This document shows positions 1 through 9,144 of a stretch of DNA of 64,000 nucleotides, piece by piece. Below the pieces are notes generated by a model. That model saw only the letters and a list, made by a program, of their open reading frames with translations. It ran no database searches and was not told the DNA's origin. Origin of the DNA: Allosalinactinospora lopnorensis (GTDB lineage Bacteria > Actinomycetota > Actinomycetes > Streptosporangiales > Streptosporangiaceae); assembly GCF_000981225.1 (NCBI RefSeq), contig NZ_LAJC01000002.1, positions 123,282-187,281 on the forward strand, written 5' to 3'. Position 1 is the stretch's first letter, and every line of letters begins with the position of its first letter. Position numbers and translations under genes: made by a program.

Positions 1-60
1 CCCCGGCCGGACGCACTGGAACGGCTCCTCGGCGCGTGGCGGGCAGAACCGGCGCCGTGA

Positions 61-465
61 TCAGGCGCGGGGTTCCAGGACGACCACCGGGATGGGGCGG
101 TCGGTCTTCGCCTGGTAACTGTCGTAGTCCGGCCAGACTTCGGCCATGTACGGCCATAGCCGCGCCTTTTCCTCAGCGCTGGCGTCCCGAGCGCGCGCGG
201 GTACCCGGTCGGCCTTGACCTGGAGTTCGACCTCGGAGCCCGCGCTCAGGTTCTTGTACCAGGACGGATGGTCCTCGGCGCCGCCGTTGGAGGCGACCAC
301 GACATAGTCGTCGCCGTCGCGCCGGTAGATGAGCGGTGTGCTCCGCTGCAGCCCCGAGCGCCGGCCGGTCGTGGTGAGAATGAGGACGGTGGTCCCCTGC
401 CAATCGTGCCCCACCTCCCCGTTGGTCTCCATGTAGCGCTTCACGTGTTCATGACCGAACAGCAT
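61..465 (-). CDS. Deazaflavin (F420)-dependent nitroreductase family protein
   Basis: 134 aa. The protein matches the DDN/nitroreductase family of small split-beta-barrel proteins that bind F420 or related deazaflavins. Visible family features are the segment around GTTVLILTTTGRRSGLQR (residues 24-41), which in the family contacts the cofactor, then TPLIYRRDGDDYVVVASNGG and HPSWYKNL, and a C-terminal half ending in PVVVLEPR. Length is typical (about 130-150 aa). The family is abundant in actinobacteria, where members reduce quinones, nitro compounds or unsaturated ketones; the substrate here cannot be inferred. It is a single gene read away from the secreted peptidase that follows on the other strand. 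The start is an ATG and no signal peptide is visible, so it is cytosolic. Confidence 0.88.
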   Translation of the reverse strand: MLFGHEHVKRYMETNGEVGHDWQGTTVLILTTTGRRSGLQRSTPLIYRRDGDDYVVVASNGGAEDHPSWYKNLSAGSEVELQVKADRVPARARDASAEEKARLWPYMAEVWPDYDSYQAKTDRPIPVVVLEPRA

Positions 466-735
466 GCTGCTCCTCCACTCGGTTCGCGCGGCCGTGCTCG
501 TTGGTCACCCTCCGGATACCCGCTACGGGAGAGGGAGCACCGGAGCCGCGGGCACAACCGCTTACGTGCAGGGCGTCGGATGCGGACACCGTGACCGGAA
601 CCGGCCACCCCGTCCTCGGGGAGCGGGTACGCGACGGCGCGCCCACGGCTGAGGGGTTATGGAACTCCGGATTTCCGCTTAATGTTCGGCGGGCATGCAT
701 TGCCGGAATCCACCGTTCGCACAGGAGGTTCAAGG

Positions 736-2181
736 GTGATCCCCGGTCCGTGTCTCCCGACGTCGTGGCGCGCCGCTACCGTGGCGCTGCCACTGGTGCT
801 CGTGTCCGCTCTGATCCTAACCGCGGCCCCCGCAGGCGCCGAACAGCGCGCCGCCGACGAGGGCGATGACATAGCCGACCGCCTCGAAGAGGTACCCGGA
901 CTCACGGTCGTGGCGGAACAGGACACCGAACCCGGTTTCCGGCACTTCGTTCTCGAGTACGAGCAGCCCGCCGACCACGACGATCCCGACAAGGGGACCT
1001 TCAACCAGCGCATGACCCTGCTGCACCGCGGGCTGGACCGCCCCACCGTGCTGCACACCAGCGGCTACCACGTGTACACCGACCCCTTCCGCGCCGAGCC
1101 CACGCGCCTCGTCGACGGCAACCAGCTCTCCACCGAGCAGCGGTTCTTCGAGCCCTCGAAGCCGGACTCCGCGGACTACGCCGACCTGGACATCCGCCAG
1201 GCCGCCGCGGACCACCACCGCATCCTCCGGGCCCTCGACGGCATCTACGAGCGTGAATGGATCTCCACCGGCGCGTCCAAGGGCGGTATGACGTCGGTTT
1301 ACCACAGGCGCTTCTATCCCGACGACCTCGACGGCACCGTCGCCTACGTCGCGCCGAACGATGTGGACAACGACGAAGACAGCGCCTACCTGGAGTTCTT
1401 CGACGGGGTGGGTACCGACCCCCAGTGCCAGCAGGACCTGGCCGCCCTGCAGCGGGAAGCCCTGGAGCGCCGCGGGGAACTCGTCGAGCACTACGAGAAG
1501 CTCGCCGCGGAGGAGGGGTGGACCTTCGGCCGGAGCCTCGGGAGCGCCGACGCCGCCTTCGAAGTGACGGTGTTGGACACCCCATGGGCGTTCTGGCAGT
1601 ACCAGACGGAGGAACGCTGCGGCGAGATCCCCGGCGACGACGCCTCCGCCGACGAGATCGCGGCGTTCCTGGACGACGTCTACGGCTTCGACTTCAGCAC
1701 CGACCAGGGCGTCGAGCCCTACATTCCGTACTACTACCAGGCCGCCACGCAGCTGGGCTCCCCGAGCGTACCCACTGACCACATCGACGACCTGCTGGAA
1801 TACCCGGGGCTGTTCGACGCGGCCAGTTACCTGCCCGATGACATCGCGCTGCCCGACTTCGACGCGGACGCCATGCCCGACATCGACCGGTGGGTGCGCA
1901 CCCGGGGCGAGCAGTTGCTGTTCGTCGACGGGGAGTTCGACCCATGGGGCGCCGAGCCGTTCCATGTCCGGGAGGGGAAGCGCGACACCATGCGGTTCGT
2001 CGCTCCCGAGGCCAACCACGGCGCCAGCATCGGGCAGCTGACGCCGGAGGAGGGAGCCGCCGCCACCGCAGCGGTGCGCCGCTGGGCCGGCGTGGACGAC
2101 GAGGTCCTGGTCCGGTCGTTCGAACGCGTCCCGGCGCTCGACGACGCCGGCGAGGAGGAACGCGAGCGCCGTACCCCGTAG
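736..2181 (+). CDS. Secreted S37-family tripeptidyl aminopeptidase
   Basis: 481 aa from GTG 736, preferred over an upstream ATG at 682 because AGGAGG at 723-728 sits 7 bases before it and because it begins a clean signal peptide: an Arg-containing N-region, then TVALPLVLVSALILTAAPAGA with an AxA-type cleavage site. The mature protein matches the S37 (PS-10) peptidases of Streptomyces, which release tripeptides from the free N-termini of extracellular proteins. The serine nucleophile motif GASKGGM lies just after EREWIST, followed by YHRRFYPDDLDGTVAYVAP, and the late FVDGEFDPWGAEPF and NHG segments supply the expected acid and histidine. It probably acts outside the cell in nutrient scavenging. 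It converges on the MFS gene, with a hairpin between them. Confidence 0.88.
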   Translation: MIPGPCLPTSWRAATVALPLVLVSALILTAAPAGAEQRAADEGDDIADRLEEVPGLTVVAEQDTEPGFRHFVLEYEQPADHDDPDKGTFNQRMTLLHRGLDRPTVLHTSGYHVYTDPFRAEPTRLVDGNQLSTEQRFFEPSKPDSADYADLDIRQAAADHHRILRALDGIYEREWISTGASKGGMTSVYHRRFYPDDLDGTVAYVAPNDVDNDEDSAYLEFFDGVGTDPQCQQDLAALQREALERRGELVEHYEKLAAEEGWTFGRSLGSADAAFEVTVLDTPWAFWQYQTEERCGEIPGDDASADEIAAFLDDVYGFDFSTDQGVEPYIPYYYQAATQLGSPSVPTDHIDDLLEYPGLFDAASYLPDDIALPDFDADAMPDIDRWVRTRGEQLLFVDGEFDPWGAEPFHVREGKRDTMRFVAPEANHGASIGQLTPEEGAAATAAVRRWAGVDDEVLVRSFERVPALDDAGEEERERRTP

Positions 2182-2189
2182 CGGCGCCC

Positions 2190-2226
2190 GGGCGGCCGCG
2201 GAGCGGGGCCCGCCCCGCGGCCGCCC
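2190..2226. terminator. Hairpin between convergent genes, likely bidirectional terminator
   Basis: A 10-bp inverted repeat (GGGCGGCCGC at 2190-2199 and GCGGCCGCCC at 2217-2226) encloses a second GC-rich hairpin. It lies in the 49-bp gap between two convergent stop codons. There is no U-tract, which is usual for actinomycete terminators. Confidence 0.55.
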
Positions 2227-2230
2227 CGCC

Positions 2231-3628
2231 TCAGATCCGCGAGGGAAGGTCGTTGCCCGCCCCGCGGATACCGCGGCGCAGGTCGGTCCGCCACAGCAGG
2301 ATCCCGCCGAGGATGAAGAACACGATCAGCGAGAAGATGGCGATCCGGTACTCCCCGGTCAGGTTGACCGCGATGGTCACGGCCAGCGACCCCAGGAAAG
2401 TCGAGCCGCGGTCGCTGATCTGGTAGATCCCGAAGTACTCCGCCTCCCGACCGCGCGGGATCAGCTGGGAGAACATCGACCGCGCCAGCGCCTGGGTGCC
2501 GCCCAGCACGATGCCGATTCCGACCCCCAGAGCCATGAACAGCAGCGGGGCCCCGGCCGGCAGCAGGTATCCCAGTGTCACCAGGACGCACCACACCACC
2601 AGGGAGCCCAGCACGGCGTTCTTGGCGCCGATGCGCCGGGCGATCCGCCCGACGAGGAGCGCACCGCCGAACGCCACGAACTGGATCATCAGGATGGTGC
2701 CCATCAGGACGTCCTGGTCGAGGGCCAGATCCTGACTGGCGTAGGGCGCCGCATAGCGGACCGCGGCCTGGATTCCGTCGTTGAAGAAGATGAAGGCCAG
2801 CAGGAACAGGATGGTGTTCGGGTTCTTGCGCATGTCGCCCAGGGTGCGTCCGAACTGCCGGACCGACATCGCGACACCGGGCCGGCGTGATCGCGCCGCG
2901 AGCTCGCCGAACCGGTTGCGCAGCGGCTTGAGCGCCAGGATCGTGAACCCGATCCACCAGATACCCACCGAGGCGAACGCGATCCGCACCGCCTCTCCCT
3001 CGGTGACACCGAGCCTCTCGTGCGACAGCACCAGCGCCAGGTGGGCCGTGAGGAGCAGCGCGCCGCCCAGGTAGCCGATCGCCCAGCCCGTGGTGGAGAC
3101 CCGGTCGCGTTCGTCGGGTGCCGTGATCTCGGGCAGGAAGGCGTTGTAGATCACGAGGGAGGCGCCGTAGGCGACGTTGGCGAACAGGAACAGCCCGGAC
3201 GCCGCGAGGTAGCTGTCCCCGGTGAGGAACAGCCCGGTCGTGGCGACGGCCCCGAGTGTGGCCAGGGAGAACAGCCAGCTCTTCTTGTGCTTGGAGTGGT
3301 CGGCCATCGAGCCGATCAGCGGCAGCAGCAGGATCTGCAGCAGGATCGCGGCGGTGGTGGTCGCGGGGTAGAGCGCGTTGGCGTGCAGCTGCAGGCCCAG
3401 GGGGTACACGTAGTAGGCGCCGCCCGTGCAGGCCGCCGTGTCGGGGGCGCCGGCCTCGGCGCAGGCCAGTCCGCTCAGGTAGGGGCCGATCAGAACGGTC
3501 ACCACCGAGGTGATGAACACCTGGTTGGCCCAGTCGTAGAGGTACCAGCCGCGTTGTTCCCGCCTTCGCTGCCGGGGGTCGGCGGAGGGAGCGTTACCCG
3601 CGACGGGGTCCGTGGGGACAGAACTCAT
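2231..3628 (-). CDS. MFS transporter, UMF1/Atg22-like family
   Basis: 465 aa. The N-terminus has the UMF1 signature YLYDWANQVF, followed by about twelve hydrophobic segments. Long loops contain the sequence around SMADHSKHKKSWL (the loop 2-3 motif) and the central RRIGAKNAVLGSL segment. The family resembles yeast Atg22, a vacuolar amino-acid exporter, and is common in actinobacteria; the substrate is not established. The gene lies 15 bp downstream of the glycerophosphodiesterase gene on the same strand, so the two are probably one operon with the phosphodiesterase first. The ATG start at 3628 gives a normal cytosolic N-tail rich in Arg before the first helix. Confidence 0.86.
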   Translation of the reverse strand: MSSVPTDPVAGNAPSADPRQRRREQRGWYLYDWANQVFITSVVTVLIGPYLSGLACAEAGAPDTAACTGGAYYVYPLGLQLHANALYPATTTAAILLQILLLPLIGSMADHSKHKKSWLFSLATLGAVATTGLFLTGDSYLAASGLFLFANVAYGASLVIYNAFLPEITAPDERDRVSTTGWAIGYLGGALLLTAHLALVLSHERLGVTEGEAVRIAFASVGIWWIGFTILALKPLRNRFGELAARSRRPGVAMSVRQFGRTLGDMRKNPNTILFLLAFIFFNDGIQAAVRYAAPYASQDLALDQDVLMGTILMIQFVAFGGALLVGRIARRIGAKNAVLGSLVVWCVLVTLGYLLPAGAPLLFMALGVGIGIVLGGTQALARSMFSQLIPRGREAEYFGIYQISDRGSTFLGSLAVTIAVNLTGEYRIAIFSLIVFFILGGILLWRTDLRRGIRGAGNDLPSRI

Positions 3629-3643
3629 GCGCAGACACCCGTC

Positions 3644-4450
3644 CTAGTCGTCGATGTGCTGGGAATCCTGCCAACTGCCCCGCTCTATCAGCAGCCGGCG
3701 CAGCGCGGTGGTGTTGTCGGTGACGATGCCGTCGGCGCCCGCGTCGAGCAACCGCTCCATCACCCGCGGATCGTTGATGGTCCAGACGTGCACCGGCATT
3801 CCGAACCGGTGCGCCGTGGCGAGGAGATCCCGACTGAGCACCGGGAAACCGTGCATCTGCAATGGGATCTGGACGCAGCTCACCCCGCTGCGGATCAGCC
3901 ATCTCAGCATCGGAGTGAACGAGGCGAACCTCAGCCGGGTCACATCCACCGGTCCGCATGAGCTCGCGACGGGACGGTCGAACGCCTTGCGGGCGAGGTC
4001 CAGCCGGCGCTGGTCGAACGAGCCGACGCAGACCCGGCTCCACGCGCCGGTGCGCCGCAGCACCCGGACGAGCGGCCCGATGGCGTTGTCGGCCTTGATG
4101 TCGATGTTGAACCGGGCTTGGGGCCACGACCCGAGCAGATCCTCAAGAAGGGGGACCGGCTCGTTCCCGCCGACCCGCGCCTTGGCCACCTCCGCGTAGG
4201 GGAGCTCCGCGATCCTGCCGCGGCGGTCTGTGGTGCGGTCCAGTGTGTCGTCGTGGAAGGCCAGCAGCACACCGTCGCCGGTGGCGTGCGTGTCGGTCTC
4301 CAGGTAGCGGTACCCCAGGCTGATCGCGTGCTCGAAGGCGAGCGCGGTGTTCTCCAGCTCGGCGCGGACCCGCCCCGAGCCGTCGATCAGCCATCCGCCC
4401 CGGTGCGCCAGTCCGATCGGCGCGGGGGAGTCGAGAAACCCGCCAGTCAC
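3644..4450 (-). CDS. Glycerophosphodiester phosphodiesterase
   Basis: 268 aa, GTG start. The GDPD TIM-barrel motifs are clear: AHRGG near residue 15, ENTALAFEHAISLGYRYLETDTHATGDGVLLAFHDDTLDRTTD (with the metal-binding Glu/Asp and catalytic His), then FNIDIK and the late INDPRVMERLLDAGADGIVTDN. The family hydrolyses glycerophosphodiesters to glycerol-3-phosphate and an alcohol, using a divalent metal. No signal peptide is seen, so it likely works on cytosolic deacylated lipids. It is the first gene of a probable two-gene operon with the UMF1 transporter. Confidence 0.9.
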   Translation of the reverse strand: MTGGFLDSPAPIGLAHRGGWLIDGSGRVRAELENTALAFEHAISLGYRYLETDTHATGDGVLLAFHDDTLDRTTDRRGRIAELPYAEVAKARVGGNEPVPLLEDLLGSWPQARFNIDIKADNAIGPLVRVLRRTGAWSRVCVGSFDQRRLDLARKAFDRPVASSCGPVDVTRLRFASFTPMLRWLIRSGVSCVQIPLQMHGFPVLSRDLLATAHRFGMPVHVWTINDPRVMERLLDAGADGIVTDNTTALRRLLIERGSWQDSQHIDD

Positions 4451-4827
4451 CAGTGGCGCGGCGTGGCGACCTCCGCTTGCAGGGCGGAGGGGAACGCCGC
4501 TCCCTCCTCTCGTATCGCTTGGTTCCTTACCCTCCGGAGCGAGCCGACTCGGATCCCCGGCGTGCGGGCACCGCGGCGCGGACCGCCCACCAGCCGCGGA
4601 CGGGGTGGTGGAATCCCCGGCCTCAGCCGTAGGCTGATCTCAAGTGAGCAGTATGCCGATGAACCGCAGGGCGGTGCACATTGGGGTGTCCGGATCGGGG
4701 GGGCGCCGCGGGAACCCGAACAAAAACCTGGTATTCCAGGTGGCAATAAGGCGTCCGTCGCGACTCTGTAATCGGTGACGGGCCCGCACGGCCCGTCGAC
4801 CGATCCCCCGGTTGGAAGGGACGCCCA
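4451..4827. other. Intergenic region, no gene recognised
   Basis: 377 bp between the divergently read GDPD and DUF6459 genes. It must hold promoters for both. I see small hairpins (CCTCCG...CGGAGG near 4469-4492) that faintly recall the ends of IS200/IS605 elements, but no transposase remnant and no good sigma-70-like promoter. A GGAAGGG ribosome-binding site precedes the DUF6459 start. Confidence 0.4.
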
Positions 4828-5226
4828 ATGGCCTGTGACCTCCGCCAGTCACCCCGACCTCTCCCGGCCCGCCGCCACGCCGCGGCCTGCCCGGCCCGGC
4901 CCCGAACTCCCCGGACCGCCCGCGAACTGTGCCGATTCACCCAGCTCATTGCCGAGGTCCTGGCCGGGCAGCGCAATCCCGCACAGATGCGCTCCCTGCT
5001 CTCGCGCGGGGCCTACGTCCTGCTGCTGCGCCGCAGCGGAATCTACGTTTGCGCTCGCAGTCCCCGCGTGCGGGCGACGTACCTGCACAGTGAGGGGCCG
5101 GAGGCGACCGAGGTGAACGCGGTCGTCGACTGCGGGAACCGGTACCGCGCGCTCGCCCTCAGGGTGGCCTTCGCCCAGCACACGTGGTTGTGCACGCATC
5201 TTGAGACCGACGTCGGACGGGGGTGA
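4828..5226 (+). CDS. DUF6459 (Rv3235-like) family protein
   Basis: 132 aa, ATG start with a GGAAGGG ribosome-binding site at 4814-4820. The N-terminal third is a low-complexity Arg/Pro/Ala stretch. The conserved part starts at ARELCRFTQLIAEVLAGQRNPAQMRSLLS and ends with YRALALRVAFAQHTWLCTHLET. This matches the small actinobacterial family around Rv3235, often encoded near secA; that neighbour is absent here. Function is unknown. No membrane segment or catalytic motif is apparent. Confidence 0.8.
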   Translation: MACDLRQSPRPLPARRHAAACPARPRTPRTARELCRFTQLIAEVLAGQRNPAQMRSLLSRGAYVLLLRRSGIYVCARSPRVRATYLHSEGPEATEVNAVVDCGNRYRALALRVAFAQHTWLCTHLETDVGRG

Positions 5227-5311
5227 GCACCGAGCCGGGCGGGGGCCGTCCGCGGCCCTCCGCCGGCCCCTCCGGCCCGGTGGGGCCCTGGCGGGCGCGG
5301 GGCGGCGAGGC

Positions 5312-7320
5312 TCACGGCCGCATCGTGCGCCTCCACTCCTTGTTCCGCAGCAGGCGCAGGCCGTTCAGCGCGACCAGGACGGTCGACCCCTCGTGCCCGG
5401 CCACGCCGAGAGGCAACGGCAGAATCCAGAAGATATCCCAGGTCACCAGGGTGGCGATTATGGTTCCCGCGATGATGAGATTGGCGATCACCAGCCGGCG
5501 GGCCCGCCTGGCCAGGGCGATGACGGCGGGGACGGCGTCGAGCTCGTCGCGGACCACCACGGCGTCGGCCGTCTCCAGGGTGATGCCGGACCCCACACCG
5601 CCCATCGCGATGCCGGTGTGCGCCGTGGCCATCGCGGGGGCGTCGTTGATTCCGTCGCCGACGAGCGCCACCCGCCGTCCGCCGTCCTGCAGCTCCCGGA
5701 TAGCGGCGGCCTTGTCCTCCGGCAGCAGTCCGGCACGCACCTCGCCGATCCCGGTGTCGGCGGCGACGCGCTGCGCGGCCTGCGGCTGGTCACCGGTGAG
5801 CAGCAGCGGCGCCCCTGATGTGAGCTCGGCGCAGCGGCGTACCGCGTCGCCTGCGTTGAGGCGGAGCGTGTCCTTCACGTCCAGGACCGCGACGGGAACG
5901 CCGTCGTCGAGTACGGCAACGGCGGTGCGCCCTTGGGCGTGTAGGTCCTCGATGACCCTCCGCGCCTGCGGGAGCGCAGCCGGCGCGGCGCCGCTCCCGG
6001 CGCCCTCGGGCAGGAGCCGTTCGAGTTCGCCCACGTGGACGCGGCGCCCCTCGACCGTGGCGGCCACCCCGCGTCCGGGCATCGCCACGAATCCCGAAAC
6101 CGACACGGCGGCCGCCGTCAGGTCGTGGCCGGCCTCGCGGGCGGCGACCACGACGGCGGCACCCACGGGATGCTCGCTGCCCAGCTCGGCGGCCGCGGCG
6201 AGCCGCAGCACCTCCTGTTCGGTCAGATCCGCCCCTATCAGCGGGTGGATCCGCGCGAGCGTGGGCCGCCCCTCGGTGAGGGTGCCGGTCTTGTCCAGCG
6301 CGACAACAGAGGTGTCGGCGAGGCGCTCGAGGACCACCGCGCTCTTCACCAGCACGCCGTGGCGGCCGGCGTTGGAGATCGCGGCCAGCATCGGGGGCAT
6401 GGTCGCCAGTACCACCGCGCACGGCGAGGCGACGATCATGAAGGTCATGGCGCGCAGCAGCGCGGACTCGAAGTCGGCGCCGAACAGCAGGGGGACGGTG
6501 AACATGGCGATCGTCGCGATCACCACGCCGACGGAGTAGTGCTGCTCGAACCGCTCGATGAACAGCTGCGTCCCGGCCTTCGTGGCCGAGGCGCGGCGCA
6601 CCATCTCGGCGATGCGGGCCACCGCGGACTCGTGGGCCGGGCGCTGGACGCGCAGCCGCAGCGTCCCCGACCCGTTCACCGTTCCGGCGAACACCTCGTC
6701 ACCGGGGTGCTTGGCGGCGGGAAGCGGCTCGCCGGTGATGGTGGCCTGGTCGACCTCGCTCTCACCGGCGACGACGACCGCGTCGGCGGAGATCCGGTCG
6801 CCCGGCCGGACCAGGATCCGGTCCCCGACGGCCAGGTCCGCGGCGTCGACGGTCTCCTCGGAGCCGTCGGCGGCGATCCGGCCCCCGCGCTCCGGGGCGA
6901 GGTCGAGCAGGCCGTGCACGGAGTCCTGGGTGCGCTGTGTGGCGAACGCCTCCAGCGCTCCGGAGGTCGCGAAGATGACGATGAGGAGGGAACCGTCGAA
7001 GATCTGGCCGATGGCCGCGGCCCCGATGGCGGCGACGACCATGAGCAGGTCCACGTCCAGTGCGCGCTCGCGCAGTGCGCGCAGCCCGGACAGCGCGGGC
7101 TCCCAGCCGCCGCACGCGTAGCAGGCAGATAAAGCGTCCAGTACAGCCACGCGGGGGCGCCGGCGAGTTGGGCTGCGCCGCCGATGGCGAACAGCGCGAG
7201 CGCCGCTGCTGCCCAGCGTGCCTCGGAGAGAGCGAACAAGGGCGTGCGGTGGCGGGGAGTCGCGGTGTGCGGGCCGTCCGCTGCGGACCGGCCGACCGCA
7301 GGGGAGAGGACGGAAGACAT
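5312..7320 (-). pseudogene. P1B-4-type metal-transporting ATPase with apparent -1 frameshift
   Basis: About 669 aa when the reading frames are joined. The N-terminus (ATG 7320, first two helices ending WLYWTLYL) and the rest (from CYACGGWEPALSGLRALRE) lie in different frames. Restoring one G at about 7122-7127 gives the expected continuous YLACYACGGWEP. The rest is intact: TGE in the actuator loop, SPC in the transmembrane metal site, DKTGTLTEG phosphorylation site, HP locus (GSEHPVGAA), GDGINDAPA, and a final HEGSTVLVALNGLRLL. SPC plus HEGS/T marks the P1B-4 subgroup, known for Co2+, Fe2+ or Zn2+ efflux (CtpD/CoaT). An ArsR gene is divergent with a palindromic operator between them. It could be a real pseudogene, but the single-base loss resembles two others in this window. 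Confidence 0.82.
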
Positions 7321-7375
7321 GGGTGGGCTCCAGCCAGAGGTGTCCGTTGAAACGATCCGAGGAACATGCTCTCAT

Positions 7376-7391
7376 ATGAAGATATCTTCAT
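7376..7391. promoter_or_regulatory. ArsR/SmtB-type palindromic operator
   Basis: A perfect 16-bp palindrome (ATGAAGATATCTTCAT) lies in the gap between the divergent metal ATPase and ArsR genes, in an AT-rich patch that stands out from the GC-rich surroundings. It fits the ATATGAA...TTCATAT pattern bound by ArsR/SmtB repressors. I infer it controls both genes in response to a metal. Confidence 0.75.
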
Positions 7392-7441
7392 GTATCCATT
7401 CTGGCGTTCCAGGGCGCCCGACCGCCCAGTAGCATGGACGT

Positions 7442-7816
7442 ATGGGGCACCAGGCGTCGGATACGAGTGTGGATTCGGGCGCGCATGCTCCGACGGCCGC
7501 TCCCGCGCGGCTCGACGCCGCCGGTGCCGCCAAGGTCGCCGAGACGCTGCAGGCGCTCGCGGCGCCCAGCCGGCTGCTGATCCTCACGGCGCTGCGGACG
7601 GGGCCGCAGACTGTCGGTGAGATCGTCGAAACAGCGGGGCTCTCGCAGTCGGCGGTCTCACACCAGTTGCGCCTGCTGCGCAACCTGGGGCTGGTAACCG
7701 CCACCCGCGAGGGACGCAGCATCCGCTACGCCCTCTATGACCACCACGTGGCGCAGTTGCTGGACCAGGCCGTCCACCACATCGACCACCTGCGCATGGG
7801 ACTGTCCGACACCTGA
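7442..7816 (+). CDS. ArsR/SmtB-family metal-responsive repressor
   Basis: 124 aa, ATG start. The winged helix-turn-helix is plain: LAAPSRLLILTALRTGPQTVGEIVETAGLSQSAVSHQLRLLRNLGLVTATREGRSIRYALYDHHVAQLLDQAVHHIDHL. The C-terminal helix with spaced Asp/His residues (D-HH, HHIDH) matches the alpha-5 metal site of SmtB/CzrA-type sensors of Zn2+/Co2+, and there is no CxC motif of the arsenic type. Divergent from the P1B-4 ATPase, with a palindromic operator between, so it is presumably its repressor, released by metal binding. Confidence 0.9.
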   Translation: MGHQASDTSVDSGAHAPTAAPARLDAAGAAKVAETLQALAAPSRLLILTALRTGPQTVGEIVETAGLSQSAVSHQLRLLRNLGLVTATREGRSIRYALYDHHVAQLLDQAVHHIDHLRMGLSDT

Positions 7817-7863
7817 GCGCGGAGCCCGCGCCGTGGAGACGGGCGTGGCCGCGGCGCCGCCCG

Positions 7864-8925
7864 CTAGCCGAGTCCGCTGATCGCGTCGATCGAGGTCTGC
7901 AGGTCCTCCCGGAGGTCGTCGGACAATGGCGCGGAGGCGGTCTCCTCGGAGACCGCCTGCTGGCCCTCCGCGCTGACGACGTAGTCCAGGAACGCCTTCA
8001 CGCGCTCGGCCTCGTCGGCGTCGGCGTATTCCAGGCACACGATCTGGTAGCTGATCAGGATGATCGGGTAGGTGCCGGCCTCGGTGGTCCCGTAGTCGAG
8101 GTCGAGCGCGTGGTCGTGCTCGCTGCTGTCCTCGACCTTCTCGGAAGCGGACAGAGCGGTCGCGGCCGCCTCCGAGGTCATCTCGACGAACTCCTCGCCC
8201 ACGCCGACCCGGGCCGCGGACATCCCGTGGACGTGGGAGGCCTCGACGTAACCGATCGTGCCCTCGCCGCCCTGGACGGCCTCGGTCACCCCGCTGTTGC
8301 CTTGGGCGGCCTCCACCGGGGGCGTGGGCCACTGGCCGCCGGCCTCGTGCGGCCAGGCGTCCCCGGCGGCCTCCTCCAGGTAGGCGGTGAAGTTCTCGGT
8401 CGTTCCGGACTCGTCCGAACGCGTGACCGGAGTGATCCTCCGGTCCGGGAGGTCGGCGTCGGGGTTGGTCTCGGCGATGGCGGGGTCGTCCCAGCGCGTG
8501 ATCTCTCCATTGAAGATCCGGGCGATGGTCTCGGGAGTCAGGTCCAGCGAGTCGACGCCCTCCAGGTTGAACACGACGCCGATCGGCACCACGTAGGCCG
8601 GCAGGTTGATCGCGCTGGAGCCGCCGCAGCGCGCCGCGGCCTCCTCGTGCTCCTTCTGGTCCAGTGGGGTGTCGGAACCGGCGAAGGTGACCGCTCTGTC
8701 GATGAACTGGCTGCGGCCGCCGCCCGAGCCGATCGCGTCGTAGAAGACGACACCGTCCTCGCAGGCGGTCTGGTACCCCGCGATCCAGGTCTGCATCGCG
8801 TTCTCCTGGGCACTGGACCCGGACCCGGAGACGCTGCCGTCCATGCACTCCAGGTCCTCGGGAACCGCGATGGGGTCGGTGCCGCGTACGGCGTCGTCGC
8901 TGCCGCACCCTGCTGTCAGTGTCAC
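7864..8925 (-). CDS. pstS: Phosphate ABC transporter substrate-binding lipoprotein PstS
   Basis: 353 aa from the GTG at 8925. PstS features include GSGSSAQENAMQTWI, YDAIGSGGGRSQFI, FAGSDTPL, PIGVVFNLEGV, ITRWDDPAI and SDESGTTENFTAYL, which form the phosphate pocket. The GTG falls inside the signal peptide just before the lipobox LTAGC; in-frame upstream codons give a proper KRR-hydrophobic signal peptide (region 8926-8997), but no ATG, GTG or TTG occurs before the stop at 9007-9009. A CTG at 8995-8997 or a lost base could explain this. No pstC, pstA or pstB follows, so the membrane parts lie elsewhere. A PHO box lies upstream, indicating PhoP control under phosphate limitation. Confidence 0.85.
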   Translation of the reverse strand: MTLTAGCGSDDAVRGTDPIAVPEDLECMDGSVSGSGSSAQENAMQTWIAGYQTACEDGVVFYDAIGSGGGRSQFIDRAVTFAGSDTPLDQKEHEEAAARCGGSSAINLPAYVVPIGVVFNLEGVDSLDLTPETIARIFNGEITRWDDPAIAETNPDADLPDRRITPVTRSDESGTTENFTAYLEEAAGDAWPHEAGGQWPTPPVEAAQGNSGVTEAVQGGEGTIGYVEASHVHGMSAARVGVGEEFVEMTSEAAATALSASEKVEDSSEHDHALDLDYGTTEAGTYPIILISYQIVCLEYADADEAERVKAFLDYVVSAEGQQAVSEETASAPLSDDLREDLQTSIDAISGLG

Positions 8926-9042
8926 CGCGCCGGCGAGTGCGGCGGCGAACAGCCACGGTACCTGGACGGGAACACGGCGCTTTCCAACCCCCTCCAGAGC
9001 GCCCCCTCACAGGGCCCACATCGATCGAACCGGCGGCGCCTT

Positions 9043-9060
9043 GGTGACCATCGGGTGACC
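9043..9060 (-). promoter_or_regulatory. PHO box (PhoP direct repeats) upstream of pstS
   Basis: Read on the minus strand, two identical heptamers GGTCACC start exactly 11 bp apart (plus-strand ggtgacc at 9043-9049 and 9054-9060). This is the spacing and close to the GTTCACC consensus of actinomycete PHO boxes. It sits upstream of pstS. Confidence 0.75.
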
Positions 9061-9144
9061 GGAGACCACCGGAAAACTTAACAACAAGTGGCACGCTATG
9101 CCCAATGGGGCGGCTGTGGGAACCGCTCACCAGACCGTTCCAGG

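Noticed and set aside
4451..4660. Short hairpins recalling IS200/IS605 ends
   Set aside because: No transposase remnant and no matching second end were found.
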